A DNA stretch of 64,000 bases from assembly GCA_015075645.1 (NCBI GenBank), contig JABTUF010000002.1, positions 186,001 to 250,000 on the forward strand, written 5' to 3'. Numbering within the stretch: position 1 is the stretch's first letter; each line of letters starts with the position of its first letter. The notes under the pieces are model-generated. The model was not told where the DNA came from. It made no database searches and saw only the letters and a list, made by a program, of their open reading frames with translations. Source of the stretch: Burkholderiales bacterium. Its GTDB lineage: Bacteria; Pseudomonadota; Gammaproteobacteria; Burkholderiales; Casimicrobiaceae. The position numbers were made by a program, and so were the translations under genes. Shown in pieces: positions 29,778 through 38,150 of this stretch.

Positions 29778-32700
29778 TGGCGTCGGATGCGCCCGGACGC
29801 GCGCAACGGCAGCCTCGAGTTCCGGCCACGGTGGCTTGCCGGGCGCGAAGCGCGCACGCATGTACGCGGCGAGCGAGGCGACCTGCCGGTCCGAGAGCGC
29901 GTCGCGGAACGCCGGCATGAATCCGATCTCGCGCGTGGCGGGTTCGCGCACGCCTTCGAGGATCGCGCGGAGCAGATTGTCGGGCCGCGCGCTGTGCAGG
30001 CTCGAATGCTGCGCGAGCGGCAGGTTGCGCCCGAGGAGGACCGGGCCGTCGCCGCCGTGATGGCAGGAGCCGCAGGCGCCTTCGAACAGCCGCGCGGCGG
30101 CGTCCTGAGGCGGGCCGGATTGCGACGCGGCGACGAGCGCGCGCGCCAGCGCGTCGGTGTCCGCGGCCGGCGTCTGGAACGAGGCCAGGTAGGCCGCGAT
30201 CGCGCGCACGTCGGACTCCGGCAGCGTCGCGAGATCGCGCACGATCGGCGCCATCGGGCCGGCGACGCTCCCGTGTTCGCGCGAGTGGCCGAAGCGCAGG
30301 TAGCGGAACAACTCGTCCTCGGTCCACGGCACCGGCGCGTGGCTTCGCGAGGTGAGGGCCGGGGCCTCCCAGCCCTCGACCATCGCACCCGACAGGTAGG
30401 CGTCACCGCCGCGCTCCGCGCCGAGCGCGCTGCGCGGCGTGTGGCAGGCGCCGCAATGCCCCGCGCCTTCGACGAGGTAGGCGCCGCGATTCCACTCTTC
30501 CGAGCGCGCCGGATCGGGTTCGAGCGCGCCGGGGTCGAGGTGGAGCGCGTTCCACATCGCCATCGCCGGGCGCAGGTAGGGGAACGGCAGGCTCGACGAC
30601 GCCACCTCGTGGCGCACCGCGGGCTGCGCCATCAGGTACGCGTAGAGGGCGAGGAGGTCGTCGTCGGACAGACGCGTGAACGACGTGTAGGGAAACGCCG
30701 GGTACAGGTGGCGGCCGTCGCGCGAGATCCCCTCGCGCATCGCGCGCGCGAACGCCGGGTACGACCAGCGGCCGATGCCGGTGTCCGGGTCGGGCGTGAG
30801 GTTGGTCGTGACGATCGTGCCGAACGGCGTTTCCATCGCGCGGCCGCCGGCGTTCACCTCTCCGCCGGGTGCCGTGTGGCAGACCGCGCAATTGCCTGCC
30901 GAGGCGACCGCGCGACCGCGCTCGAGCGCCGCGGCCGTGAAGAGCGAAGGATCGGGCGGACCCACCGGCGCGATCGACGCACGGTAACCGAGCAGGCCCG
31001 CCGCCATGCCGAGCGCACCGGTCGCGAGCGCACCGGCGATGCCCCACCAGCGTCGCCTGCGCTTCGGCGCATCGACCTTCGCTCGCCGGTCCGACGGGGC
31101 GACCAGCGCGGGCGCCGGCGGCGGAGCGTCCGGGACGCCGAGCGCGGCGCGCACGACCTCGGGCGTGAACGGCGGCTCGCGGAAGCGCACGCCGGTCGCA
31201 TCGAAAATTGCGTTCGCGATCGCCGCGGTCCCCGGCACTGACGACGACTCGCCGACACCGAGCGGCGGTTCGCCCTGCCGCGGCATCGTCATCACCTCGA
31301 TCACCGGGACTTCGCGGAACGAGAGGATCGGATACGCGCCCCACTCGCGCGCCTCCGGCGCACCGGTCGGGCCGATCGGCACGCGTTCCTTCAGCGCGCG
31401 GCTCGTCGTCTGCACGACGTTGCCGTGCACCTGATGGACCGCGCCGGCGGGATTGACGATCATCCCGGCGTCGTGGCCGACGACGACGCGGCGCACGTGC
31501 ACTTCGCCGCTCCTGCGGTTCACTTCGACGTCCGCGACCCACGCCGACCACGACGCGCCGAAGCCGGGGAAGCGACTGTGCACGTAGCGGGCGTAGGCGA
31601 AGCCCTGACCGCGCGCGATGTCGCCCTCGCTCCCCTGCCCCAGCGGCTCGGTGTGGCGGACCCAGCCGGCGCGCGCGGCCGTCGCCTTCACGAGATCGAC
31701 CGCGCGTGGATCGGACAGGTGGCGCAGGCGGAACTCGATCGGATCCGCATGCGCGGCTGTCGCGAGTTCGTCGATGTAGGACTCGTGCGCGAAGCTGTTG
31801 GGCAGCGCCGAGACGCCGCGCAGCCACGATGCCCGCAGGATCGGCGCCATGTCGTGCGAGGCGACGCGCAGCGCGCCGTAGTCGTAGGGCGGCACCGACG
31901 TGCGATCGCCCATCTCGAAGGCGACCGCCTCGGGCGGGAGCCGGCCGGTGAGCATGAGCGCGAGCGTCGGCGCGGCGTTCGACGGGTACGAGGTGCGGAA
32001 GTCGTAGGCGACGGCCCGTCCGTCGGCGGCGAGTCCGCCGTTCACCTGCATCAGTTGCGCGGCGCCCTTGGGCTCCCACAGGTGTTCCTGCTCGCGCGAA
32101 AGCTGCACGCGCACCGGCCGCCCGACGGCGCGCGAGAGCAGGAGCGCGTCGGCCGCGACGTCGTCGGCGCAGTTGCGCCCGTAGCAGCCGGAGGCCTCGA
32201 GCCGGATCACCTCGATGGCGGGCGCGGGCAGGCCGACGAGGAGCGCCAGGTCCGCGCGCAGCACGTGCGGATTCTGCGAGCCGGTCCAGACGGTCGCGCG
32301 TTCGCCCCGGCAGTGGGCCACCGCGCACGACGGACCGATCGACGCGTGGAGCTGGTAGGGCCATAGGTACTCGCGCGCCATCGGTGTCGCGGCGCCCGCG
32401 ATCGCCGCATCGACATCGCCCTCGTCGACGAGCACCCGGCGCGTCGACGGGTTGGTGCGCACCGCGTTCTTCACGTCGGCGAGCCCGGGCATCCCCGGCC
32501 AGGGTTTCCAGCGCACGTCGAGCGCGCGCATCGCCGCCTCCGCGACCTCCTCCCGTTCGGCGACCACGCCGACGAAGTCGCCGACGACGACGGTGGCGAC
32601 GATGCCCGGCAGGTGGGCGATCGACGCCTCGTCCACCGACAGGAGCGAACGGCCGACGAATTCGCCCGCGTCGTAGCCCGCATACGGCGGCCGGATCACC

Positions 32701-33380
32701 CGGCCGTGCAGCATGCCCGGCAGGCGCAGGTCGTGGACGTAGACCGCCTCGCCGGCGGCCTTCGCCGGCAGGTCCACGCGCGGCACCGGCCGGCCGACCA
32801 GCCGGTGCTCGTCGACCGTCTTCACGCGCACGTTGGGGTCGAGTCGGAGTTCCACGTGAGCGCCGGCGACGAGCGCGCCGAAGGCAACGCGTCGGCCGGC
32901 ATCGTCACGCACGACCACGGCGCCGTCGCGCGTCTCGAGTGCGTCCTGCCGTACGCCAAGCCGGTCGGCCGCGCGCGCGACGAGCCAGGCGCGCGCCTGC
33001 GCCGCGGCCTGCCGCAGCGGCACGGCCGAGATCTGGATCGATGCGCTCGCGATCGTCGGGCCCTGGTTCGGCGTGCGCGCGGTGTCGCCGAGCGCCATCG
33101 TGACCGCGTGAAACGGCGCGTCCAGCTCGTCGGCCACGATCTGCGCGAGCGAGGTGCGCAGGCCCGTGCCGAGGTCGACGTGGCCGCAGAGTCCGGTCAC
33201 GCTGCCGTCGTCCCACACCGCGACCAGGATCTCGACGCCCTCGGCGGGATCGGCGGGAATCATCGGCGGCTGTCCGCGCGCCTGGGGCAGAGGTTCGGGC
33301 GGCGGACGCACGACGACGAGCACGCCGTTCGCCGCGTGGAAATCGGCGCGGGTGCGCGGCGTGTCGGCGCGGCGCGTCAT
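29775..33380 (-). CDS. nicB: Nicotinate dehydrogenase-like large subunit: molybdopterin domain fused to three cytochrome c domains
   Basis: The 1201-residue protein has a xanthine-dehydrogenase-type molybdopterin region (about 1-750). A membrane helix follows (WWGIAGALATGALGMAAGLL), then a tail with three heme c sites: CAVCH at 831, CGACH at 976 and CGSCH at 1103. This matches NicB of the two-component nicotinate hydroxylase, close in length to the known one. It hydroxylates nicotinate at C6 with water and sends electrons through its hemes to the respiratory chain. The ATG overlaps the small-subunit stop. A related N-heterocycle as substrate is possible, but the adjacent 6-hydroxynicotinate reductase favours nicotinate. 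Confidence 0.86.
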   Translation of the reverse strand: MTRRADTPRTRADFHAANGVLVVVRPPPEPLPQARGQPPMIPADPAEGVEILVAVWDDGSVTGLCGHVDLGTGLRTSLAQIVADELDAPFHAVTMALGDTARTPNQGPTIASASIQISAVPLRQAAAQARAWLVARAADRLGVRQDALETRDGAVVVRDDAGRRVAFGALVAGAHVELRLDPNVRVKTVDEHRLVGRPVPRVDLPAKAAGEAVYVHDLRLPGMLHGRVIRPPYAGYDAGEFVGRSLLSVDEASIAHLPGIVATVVVGDFVGVVAEREEVAEAAMRALDVRWKPWPGMPGLADVKNAVRTNPSTRRVLVDEGDVDAAIAGAATPMAREYLWPYQLHASIGPSCAVAHCRGERATVWTGSQNPHVLRADLALLVGLPAPAIEVIRLEASGCYGRNCADDVAADALLLSRAVGRPVRVQLSREQEHLWEPKGAAQLMQVNGGLAADGRAVAYDFRTSYPSNAAPTLALMLTGRLPPEAVAFEMGDRTSVPPYDYGALRVASHDMAPILRASWLRGVSALPNSFAHESYIDELATAAHADPIEFRLRHLSDPRAVDLVKATAARAGWVRHTEPLGQGSEGDIARGQGFAYARYVHSRFPGFGASWSAWVADVEVNRRSGEVHVRRVVVGHDAGMIVNPAGAVHQVHGNVVQTTSRALKERVPIGPTGAPEAREWGAYPILSFREVPVIEVMTMPRQGEPPLGVGESSSVPGTAAIANAIFDATGVRFREPPFTPEVVRAALGVPDAPPPAPALVAPSDRRAKVDAPKRRRRWWGIAGALATGALGMAAGLLGYRASIAPVGPPDPSLFTAAALERGRAVASAGNCAVCHTAPGGEVNAGGRAMETPFGTIVTTNLTPDPDTGIGRWSYPAFARAMREGISRDGRHLYPAFPYTSFTRLSDDDLLALYAYLMAQPAVRHEVASSSLPFPYLRPAMAMWNALHLDPGALEPDPARSEEWNRGAYLVEGAGHCGACHTPRSALGAERGGDAYLSGAMVEGWEAPALTSRSHAPVPWTEDELFRYLRFGHSREHGSVAGPMAPIVRDLATLPESDVRAIAAYLASFQTPAADTDALARALVAASQSGPPQDAAARLFEGACGSCHHGGDGPVLLGRNLPLAQHSSLHSARPDNLLRAILEGVREPATREIGFMPAFRDALSDRQVASLAAYMRARFAPGKPPWPELEAAVARVRAHPTP

Positions 33381-33871
33381 CGCTCCCCGCTCCCGGCCAT
33401 CAGGGAAGCGGCACGGTGCACCGCCTTCAGGATCTCGACGTGCGTGCCGCAGCGACACAGGTTGCGCGAGAGCTCGGCGCGGATCTCGGCGTCGGTCGGC
33501 GCGGGATTCCGCGCGAGGAGCGCAACCGTCGTGACGATCATGCCGTTCAGGCAATAGCCGCACTGCGCGGCTTCCTCGGCGACGAAGGCCTGCTGGACCG
33601 GATGGAGCACGCCGTCGCGCGCGAGGCCTTCGAGCGTGACGATCTCCCGGCCCTCGACGCCGCGCGCCGGAATCACGCAGGCGCGCGCGGCGACGCCGTC
33701 CAGGAGCACGGTGCACGCGCCGCACTCGCCCAACCCGCAGCCGTACTTCGGGCCGTTCAGCGCGAGGTCGTTGCGCAACACCGACAGCAGCGTCGCATCA
33801 GCGCTCGCGCGGACCTCGTGGGCGCGGCCGTTGACGGTGAGACGCAGCGGGAGCGTGTCGGGACGTCTCAC
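33377..33871 (-). CDS. nicA: Nicotinate dehydrogenase-like small subunit, 2x[2Fe-2S]
   Basis: The 164-residue protein has the plant-type cluster motif GCGLGECGACTVLLDG (Cys45, 50, 53) with Cys65. The second, helical domain has CGYC (104, 107) and CRC (139, 141). This is the iron-sulfur subunit of xanthine dehydrogenase family enzymes, of NicA size. It relays electrons from the molybdenum centre to the hemes of the large subunit. It uses a GTG start seven bases after the preceding gene; its stop overlaps the large-subunit ATG. No FAD subunit is encoded, as expected for the cytochrome-linked NicAB type. Confidence 0.88.
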   Translation of the reverse strand: MRRPDTLPLRLTVNGRAHEVRASADATLLSVLRNDLALNGPKYGCGLGECGACTVLLDGVAARACVIPARGVEGREIVTLEGLARDGVLHPVQQAFVAEEAAQCGYCLNGMIVTTVALLARNPAPTDAEIRAELSRNLCRCGTHVEILKAVHRAASLMAGSGER

Positions 33872-33878
33872 GACATGC

Positions 33879-34463
33879 TCAGCGCAGGCCGTCTTCGCCC
33901 TTGATCTCGCTCGTCTTCAGTCCGCCGACCCGGGGCAGCGGGCGGCCGCTGTCGGTGACGACGACGGCGACGACGATCTCGTTGCCGCGCGGAGCGTCGG
34001 GCACGCGCGCTTCCATCGCGTCGAAGTGGCTGCGGACGAACGCGGCGTCCTTGTGGCCGAGCGGCACGTCGATCGCGGTGCCCAACCCGCCGCGCTTCTT
34101 CGCGGACGGCACGAGCGCAGCGCCCTTCTCCACCGCCTTGCGCAGCGGCGCTCCGAGCTTCGGATGCAGGATCGCGGCCGCATGCTCCAGTTCGCCGTCC
34201 TCGCCGACGATCGCGGCCTTGCCGTAGCTCTGCGCCGCGCCCGGCGCGATCCCGAGCGCCTCGACGCACCTGGTGCCGAGCAACCCGCCCAGTTCCTCGC
34301 CGATCGCGACGAGTTCGTCGAGGTTCTCGACGTAACGTCCCGCGAACGGATTGTCGATCACCGCCATCGCCAGCGCGCGCCGGGTCGGCGGCTCCACCTG
34401 GCGGCCCATCTCGACGCGGGTTTCCTCGACTTCGACCACGAGCTTGCGGATCTTCGCCTGCAT
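33879..34463 (-). CDS. DUF1185 / 'amino acid synthesis' family protein, second copy
   Basis: The 194-residue protein belongs to PF06684 (DUF1185). Landmarks are MAVIDNPFAGRYVENLDELVAIG, SYGKAAIVGEDGELEHAAA and VRSHFDAMEARVPDAPRG. Known structures of the family show a variant of the Bacillus chorismate-mutase fold, and no activity is established. It is paralogous to the next gene upstream and shares the NPFAGRY and SYGK-AIVG motifs. The pair lies between the UPF0280 gene and nicAB in the 6-hydroxynicotinate reductase operon. That position suggests help in ring reduction or enamine hydrolysis, which is inference only. Confidence 0.8.
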   Translation of the reverse strand: MQAKIRKLVVEVEETRVEMGRQVEPPTRRALAMAVIDNPFAGRYVENLDELVAIGEELGGLLGTRCVEALGIAPGAAQSYGKAAIVGEDGELEHAAAILHPKLGAPLRKAVEKGAALVPSAKKRGGLGTAIDVPLGHKDAAFVRSHFDAMEARVPDAPRGNEIVVAVVVTDSGRPLPRVGGLKTSEIKGEDGLR

Positions 34464-34492
34464 GTTCCTCTCCTTGTCGTCGGCCGGGCGCG

Positions 34493-35134
34493 TCAGCGCA
34501 GGCCGTCCCACTTCGCGATGGCCGACGCCGCGAGCCCGCCGACGCGCGCGTGCACGCGCGCCCCGGTGCCCATCGCCAGCACGTAGACGATCTCGTCGGC
34601 GCGCGGGGCGCCCGGCACCCGCACCTCGATCGCGTCGAAATGGCTGCGCACGTAGCTCGCGTTGATGTGCGTGAGCGGGACGTCGAGCGTGACACCGGGC
34701 GGCCCCACCTTCTTGGTCGAGGGCACGATCGAGAGCGCGTTCCCCGGCTGGCCGGTCTTCTCCTCGGCGATGCCCTTGCGGTAGGCGTCGCGGTCGCCCT
34801 TCCAGCCCAGGAGTTCGCGCATCGCGTAGCCGCCGGGCACGTGCCACAGCGCGCCGTGCTCGAGTTCGCCCTTCGCGCCGACGATCGCTCCCTTGCCGTA
34901 GCTCTCGATCGCCTCGACCGGCACGCCCATCGCCGCCTGCAGCTTCCGCGCCATGTCGAGGCCGAGCGGATTGAGTTCGTCCATCATCGGCAGGATGTCG
35001 GGCTCGTAGCGGCCGGCGAACGGATTGGTGAGCACGACCGCGATCGAGCCGCGCATCAGCGGCTTCGCGGCGACCGGCCCGAACTCGTGGTGGATGGACT
35101 CGACGCGGGTGAGGATGCGGCGGATGTCGATCAT
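34493..35134 (-). CDS. DUF1185 / 'amino acid synthesis' family protein, first copy
   Basis: The 213-residue protein is the longer paralogue of the following gene. It shares TNPFAGRYEPDILPMMDEL, ESYGKGAIVGAKGELEHGA and VRSHFDAIEVRVPGAPRADE. It has an extra segment about 110-140 (GWKGDRDAYRKGIAEEKTGQ). Both keep the charged core around HFDA, so neither looks decayed, and they may form a mixed complex. Function is unknown. The tandem pair is placed among genes for nicotinate dehydrogenase and 6-hydroxynicotinate reductase. Confidence 0.82.
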   Translation of the reverse strand: MIDIRRILTRVESIHHEFGPVAAKPLMRGSIAVVLTNPFAGRYEPDILPMMDELNPLGLDMARKLQAAMGVPVEAIESYGKGAIVGAKGELEHGALWHVPGGYAMRELLGWKGDRDAYRKGIAEEKTGQPGNALSIVPSTKKVGPPGVTLDVPLTHINASYVRSHFDAIEVRVPGAPRADEIVYVLAMGTGARVHARVGGLAASAIAKWDGLR

Positions 35135-35147
35135 CGGCGGGATTCCT

Positions 35148-36065
35148 TCATGCGTGAACGGCGAGGGCCACCGGGGCGGCGTCCGGCGAAGCGCGGGGCG
35201 GCGCGAGCCGTCGCGGCGTCCCGGCTGCGTCGACCACCCACCCCTGGCAGACCAGGATCGCGTCGTGGCAGAGTCCGGCCTCGCGCAACGCGCGCGCGCG
35301 CGCGGCGCCGGCCGCGAGCGCCTCGAGCACCGGGGAGTCGCCCAGCGGAGGCACGTCGACGGTCACCAGCAGGTGGCCGAGGTCGCTGTCGTCGCGCAGT
35401 TCACGCGCCGGTCGGCGCACGATGCGCGCGTCGGCCACGTCGACCGCGTTCGCGATCATCGTCGCGGCGGCGTCGGCCTGCGCCGCGCTCGCCGCGAGCA
35501 CGGTGACGCTGTCGGCGATGCCGAGCGAGAAGCTGCGCCCCCGCCAGCCCGAGGTCGCGACACCGCGCACCGGCGAGTCCGCCGTCACGGCGAACTGCGC
35601 GTCGGTGGAAAGCCGCGCGAGGGCGGTGTCCGGGTCGAAGCGCGCGAGGTCGGCGTACAGTCCGATCGCCACCGACGCCCCCGGTGCGAGATGGAGCGCG
35701 ATGTCGCCGCCGTTGTTCACCCACGCGCGCGCGACACCGTCGCGGGCGTACGCCGCGACGAGTTCCTGCGCGACCGACCCGGCGACCGCGGCCATCGGCG
35801 TGACGAAGCGGTCACGGAACGGATGGCAGGCCTGCCACATGCGGCGCGCGACGACGCCTTCCACCGGACAGCGCTCGCCCACCGGGCGGCGCAGCGCCGG
35901 GAGTTCCGCGACCAGCTCGTCGAGGATCGTCGCGAAACGCCGCCACGCGGCTTCGTGCGCCGCCTCGACCGCGCGCGCGTCGCCGTCGGCGCCGATGACG
36001 ATGTCGATCGGCCCGTGCTGGAAGTGGAGGCGCCCGCCGGGCAGGCGCGCTCGCGTGGCGCCCAT
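35148..36065 (-). CDS. UPF0280 family protein (ApbE-like fold)
   Basis: The 305-residue protein belongs to COG2122. It has ARAWVNNGGDIALHLAPG, whose NGGDI matches the flavin-binding GGDI of ApbE. VATSGWRGRSFSLGIADSVTVLA and DAAATMIANAVD resemble the metal-binding ApbE motifs. ApbE transfers FMN covalently to target proteins. The gene starts 13 bases after hnr. The E. barkeri reductase carries a covalent flavin, so this protein may attach it; that is inference. The ATG at 36065 gives the family's GRLHFQHGPIDI start region. Confidence 0.82.
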   Translation of the reverse strand: MGATRARLPGGRLHFQHGPIDIVIGADGDARAVEAAHEAAWRRFATILDELVAELPALRRPVGERCPVEGVVARRMWQACHPFRDRFVTPMAAVAGSVAQELVAAYARDGVARAWVNNGGDIALHLAPGASVAIGLYADLARFDPDTALARLSTDAQFAVTADSPVRGVATSGWRGRSFSLGIADSVTVLAASAAQADAAATMIANAVDVADARIVRRPARELRDDSDLGHLLVTVDVPPLGDSPVLEALAAGAARARALREAGLCHDAILVCQGWVVDAAGTPRRLAPPRASPDAAPVALAVHA

Positions 36066-36078
36066 CGTGCGGCTCTCG

Positions 36079-37665
36079 CTAGCCCAGGAGCGGCGCGCGG
36101 CCGACCGGCCAGGGATTGGCGGCGGAGATCGCCTCGATCCGGCGGGCGGTCGGCGCGCCGTCGTTGTGCCACGCTCCGTGGCGCAGCGCGTCGTCGAGCG
36201 AACGCACGTGGTCCATGTGCCCGCCGAGCGCGCGGTAGTCGTCCACGCGCATCGTGAATTCGATCGGGGCGACGATCGCGGGCGTCGGTACCGTGCCGAA
36301 GCTCCGGTCGGGCATCCTGGCGACGTCGACCATGACGGTGATGCCGCCGCCGGGCCACACATAGGCGGGCGCACCGCCGCAGGTGACGTTGACGATCGCC
36401 TCCTTGATCGAGCGTGTGAGGAGTACCGGATTCTCGGTCACGCCCGCGCGCAGGCTCCCGCCCGCCCCGCCGACGAAGAGCACGGTGCACAGCGACGGCT
36501 CGCAGTTCTCGCCGATGCGCCCGACGATGCGCGCGACCGCGTCGGGCAGCGGCGCCGGCTGCGGCTTCAATCCATCGTCCAGCACGAACCACTCGGCGTG
36601 TTCGCCGGTCGTCGACACCATCAGGAGCCGCAGTCCCGGCCACGCGGTGGCGGGATCCCAGCCCTCGACGATCGCGAGCGGATCGACGATGTCGGTGCCG
36701 CCCCAGCCGGTGCCCGGATTCGCGACCTGGAAATAGCGCCCCGGCGTCGAGCGCCGGCCGCGCAGCTTGACGCCCGAGAGGCGCATGTCGAGGCAGCGAC
36801 CCGCCTGGTGCTGGGTCAAGACGCCGGTGATGTGGTCGTCGACCACCACGACCTCGTCGGCGAGACCGTAGAACTGCTTGGCGAAGATGCCCACGGTCGC
36901 GGAGCCGCAGCCCACGCGCATCCGCCTCTCTTCGACGCCGTTGACGATCGGCGCGCGTCCGGACTGGACGGTCACCTGCGACCCGCCGTCGATCGTGAAC
37001 TCGACCGCCTGCTTGTTGCCGAGCGCCTCCATCATCTCGCAGGTGATGCGGCCTTCCTTCTTGCTGCCGCCGGTGAGGTGGTGGACGCCGCCCAGCGAGA
37101 GCATCTGCGAACCGTACTCGGCGGTGGTCACGTGGCCCACCACCTCGCCCTTGCAGCGTACGTTCGCCTGCTCGGGGCCGAGGAACCGGTCGGTGTCGAT
37201 CTTCACCTTGAAGCTGCAGTAGCTGAAGATGCCCTCGGTCACGACGGTGACCATGTCGACGCCGTCGGCCTTCGAGGCGACGATGAACGGCGCCGGCTTG
37301 TAGTCGGGATAGGTGGTCGACGAGCCGATGCCGGTGACGAAGACCTCGCCGGCCGCCTGCGCAGCCGCGCCTGTCTCGGAGGCGGCGTCGCGCGCGAGGA
37401 ACGGGACCAGCTCACCGCCCCCGGCTTCGATCGTGCGGCGGAGCATCACGACCGGATCGACCCGGACGAGCGCGCCGTCGGCGTTGGCGTAGCGGTCGCA
37501 GGCGCCGGTGCGGCCGGGCGAGATCTGGCACAGGACCGGGCAGGCGTTGCATTCGACCTTGTCGCCCGCCATGCGCTCGTTGCGTGGGCGCGAGCGCTCG
37601 AGCACCTGCGGGATCGCGCCGGGCTCGATGCCAGGCAGGCCGTCGGTCTTCGTGTGTTCGGTCAT
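36079..37665 (-). CDS. hnr: 6-hydroxynicotinate reductase-like protein
   Basis: The 528-residue protein has an N-terminal cysteine motif C-x2-C-x3-C-x9-C at 39, 42, 46 and 56 (CNACPVLCQISPGRTGACDR), suited to an iron-sulfur cluster. A long domain follows with TTYPDYKPAPFIVASKADG and CGSATVGIFAKQFYG. It matches what is annotated as 6-hydroxynicotinate reductase, which forms 1,4,5,6-tetrahydro-6-oxonicotinate. The E. barkeri enzyme also holds a covalent flavin. No canonical ApbE target motif (SGAT) is visible, so any flavin site is unidentified. It is first in an operon with UPF0280, two DUF1185 genes and nicAB. Electrons probably come from the divergent ferredoxin. Confidence 0.8.
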   Translation of the reverse strand: MTEHTKTDGLPGIEPGAIPQVLERSRPRNERMAGDKVECNACPVLCQISPGRTGACDRYANADGALVRVDPVVMLRRTIEAGGGELVPFLARDAASETGAAAQAAGEVFVTGIGSSTTYPDYKPAPFIVASKADGVDMVTVVTEGIFSYCSFKVKIDTDRFLGPEQANVRCKGEVVGHVTTAEYGSQMLSLGGVHHLTGGSKKEGRITCEMMEALGNKQAVEFTIDGGSQVTVQSGRAPIVNGVEERRMRVGCGSATVGIFAKQFYGLADEVVVVDDHITGVLTQHQAGRCLDMRLSGVKLRGRRSTPGRYFQVANPGTGWGGTDIVDPLAIVEGWDPATAWPGLRLLMVSTTGEHAEWFVLDDGLKPQPAPLPDAVARIVGRIGENCEPSLCTVLFVGGAGGSLRAGVTENPVLLTRSIKEAIVNVTCGGAPAYVWPGGGITVMVDVARMPDRSFGTVPTPAIVAPIEFTMRVDDYRALGGHMDHVRSLDDALRHGAWHNDGAPTARRIEAISAANPWPVGRAPLLG

Positions 37666-37726
37666 CGCCAGACCTCCCGGGGAGGGCGGGCGCCCGGGCT
37701 TGCGGTTCCCGGGCGCCTGCGGTAGA

Positions 37727-37769
37727 TTGATGTAGCAGCTACATAACCTGTAGTGTTGCGTTTACTACA
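37727..37769. promoter_or_regulatory. Divergent hnr / fdx control region with two palindromes
   Basis: TGTAG-CAG-CTACA (37731-37743) and TGTAGT-N9-ACTACA (37749-37769) lie side by side between the divergent genes. On the plus strand TTGATG and TAGTGT, 18 bases apart, form a weak promoter overlapped by both. These are the half-sites found at fpr, the enamidase gene and nadC. A repressor here could control both directions. Confidence 0.6.
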
Positions 37770-37826
37770 TGAACGGATGCTAGCGCATCCCCCCGTTCCG
37801 CGCAACTGTCCGCGAAGGAGCCGCAC

Positions 37827-38150
37827 GTGACCCACATCGTCACCGACGCCTGCATCCGCTGCAAGTACACCGACTGCGTCGAGGTCTGTCCCGTCGACTG
37901 CTTCCACGAGGGCCCGCTCTTCCTGGTGATCGACCCGGACGAGTGCATCGACTGCGCGGTGTGCATCCCCGAGTGCCCGGTCAACGCGATCTACGCGGAG
38001 TCCGACATGCCCGCGGAGTTCGCCGCGTTCACCGAGTTGAACGCGAGGCTCTCGAAGGAATGGCCGGTGCTGAGCAAGAGCCACGATCCGCTCCCCGACG
38101 CGGAGCAATGGAAGGACGCGAAGAACAAGCTCGAGGGGATCGACCCGTGA
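37827..38150 (+). CDS. 7Fe ferredoxin (FdxA type)
   Basis: The 107-residue protein has the N-terminal pattern of [3Fe-4S]/[4Fe-4S] ferredoxins. Cys9, 17 and 50 would hold one cluster and Cys21, 40, 43 and 46 the other, with extra Cys12 and 25. MTHIVTDACIRCKYTDCVEV is the usual FdxA start. The gene diverges from hnr and overlaps tetR (GTGA). It is the obvious carrier between Fpr or the aldehyde oxidoreductase and the 6-hydroxynicotinate reductase. A general ferredoxin role cannot be excluded. Confidence 0.9.
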   Translation: MTHIVTDACIRCKYTDCVEVCPVDCFHEGPLFLVIDPDECIDCAVCIPECPVNAIYAESDMPAEFAAFTELNARLSKEWPVLSKSHDPLPDAEQWKDAKNKLEGIDP

